The position numbers were made by a program, and so were the translations under genes. Below are positions 5,400 through 5,486 of a stretch of 5,486 bases of DNA, piece by piece. The notes below the pieces were generated by a model that ran no database searches, was not told the origin of the DNA, and saw only the letters and a list, made by a program, of their open reading frames with translations. The stretch's first letter is position 1. Each line of letters opens with the position of its first letter. Origin of the DNA: Clostridia bacterium. GTDB taxonomy: Bacteria > Bacillota_A > Clostridia > Christensenellales > UBA1242. Location: NCBI GenBank assembly GCA_017403205.1, contig JAFQOM010000036.1, forward strand, positions 1-5,486. Reading direction: 5' to 3'.

Positions 5400-5486
5400 A
5401 TTTTTATTTATATTAAATATATATGCCAAAAGTTTTTAAAATAAAACAAATTATGACAAAATATAAAATAAAAAAAATAAGAAACA

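Overview
The window comes from a low-GC (by eye roughly 30%), endospore-forming member of the Bacillota, most likely a clostridial lineage. The reasons are tRNA genes that encode their own 3' CCA, strong AG-rich ribosome-binding sites, consensus sigma-A promoters, a full-length SpoIVA, and a YlmC/YmxH-family sporulation protein beside nrdR. The genes use the standard code, with TGA as a stop. The sequence does not allow a genus call.

Layout: (1) 1-326 holds the 3' end of a plus-strand tRNA operon, Gly(UCC, cut by the window edge)-Arg(UCU)-His(GUG), closed by an intrinsic terminator. (2) 405-638 is a small plus-strand DUF378 membrane protein gene. It ends at a perfect palindromic terminator shared with the convergent spoIVA. 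(3) 678-2156 (minus) is spoIVA, the spore-coat basement ATPase, with its own sigma-E-like promoter. (4) 2288-4325 (minus) is the der-plsY pair, one base apart, with tandem sigma-A-like promoters before der and a terminator that overlaps the plsY stop codon. (5) 4495-4941 (minus) is nrdR, with a near-consensus sigma-A promoter and its own terminator. (6) 5040-5384 (minus) is a ylmC/ymxH-family gene whose real start appears to be an internal TTG with a good ribosome-binding site. No stretch over 300 bases lacks a gene. The last ~100 bases (5385-5486) are very AT-rich leader with no confident promoter.

The genes combine housekeeping functions (ribosome assembly by Der, phosphatidic-acid synthesis by PlsY, control of ribonucleotide reductase by NrdR) with mother-cell and other sporulation functions (SpoIVA, YmxH). 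The order der-plsY-spoIVA resembles the conserved Firmicutes der/plsY/gpsA/spoIVA neighbourhood, but gpsA is missing from between plsY and spoIVA.

I found no mobile element, CRISPR array, toxin-antitoxin or defence system, and nothing that amounts to a new biological system. The points most worth checking are two adjacent non-pairing positions in the tRNA-His acceptor stem, altered motif residues in PlsY and in the SpoIVA P-loop, and possible sporulation-sigma promoters before spoIVA and the DUF378 gene.
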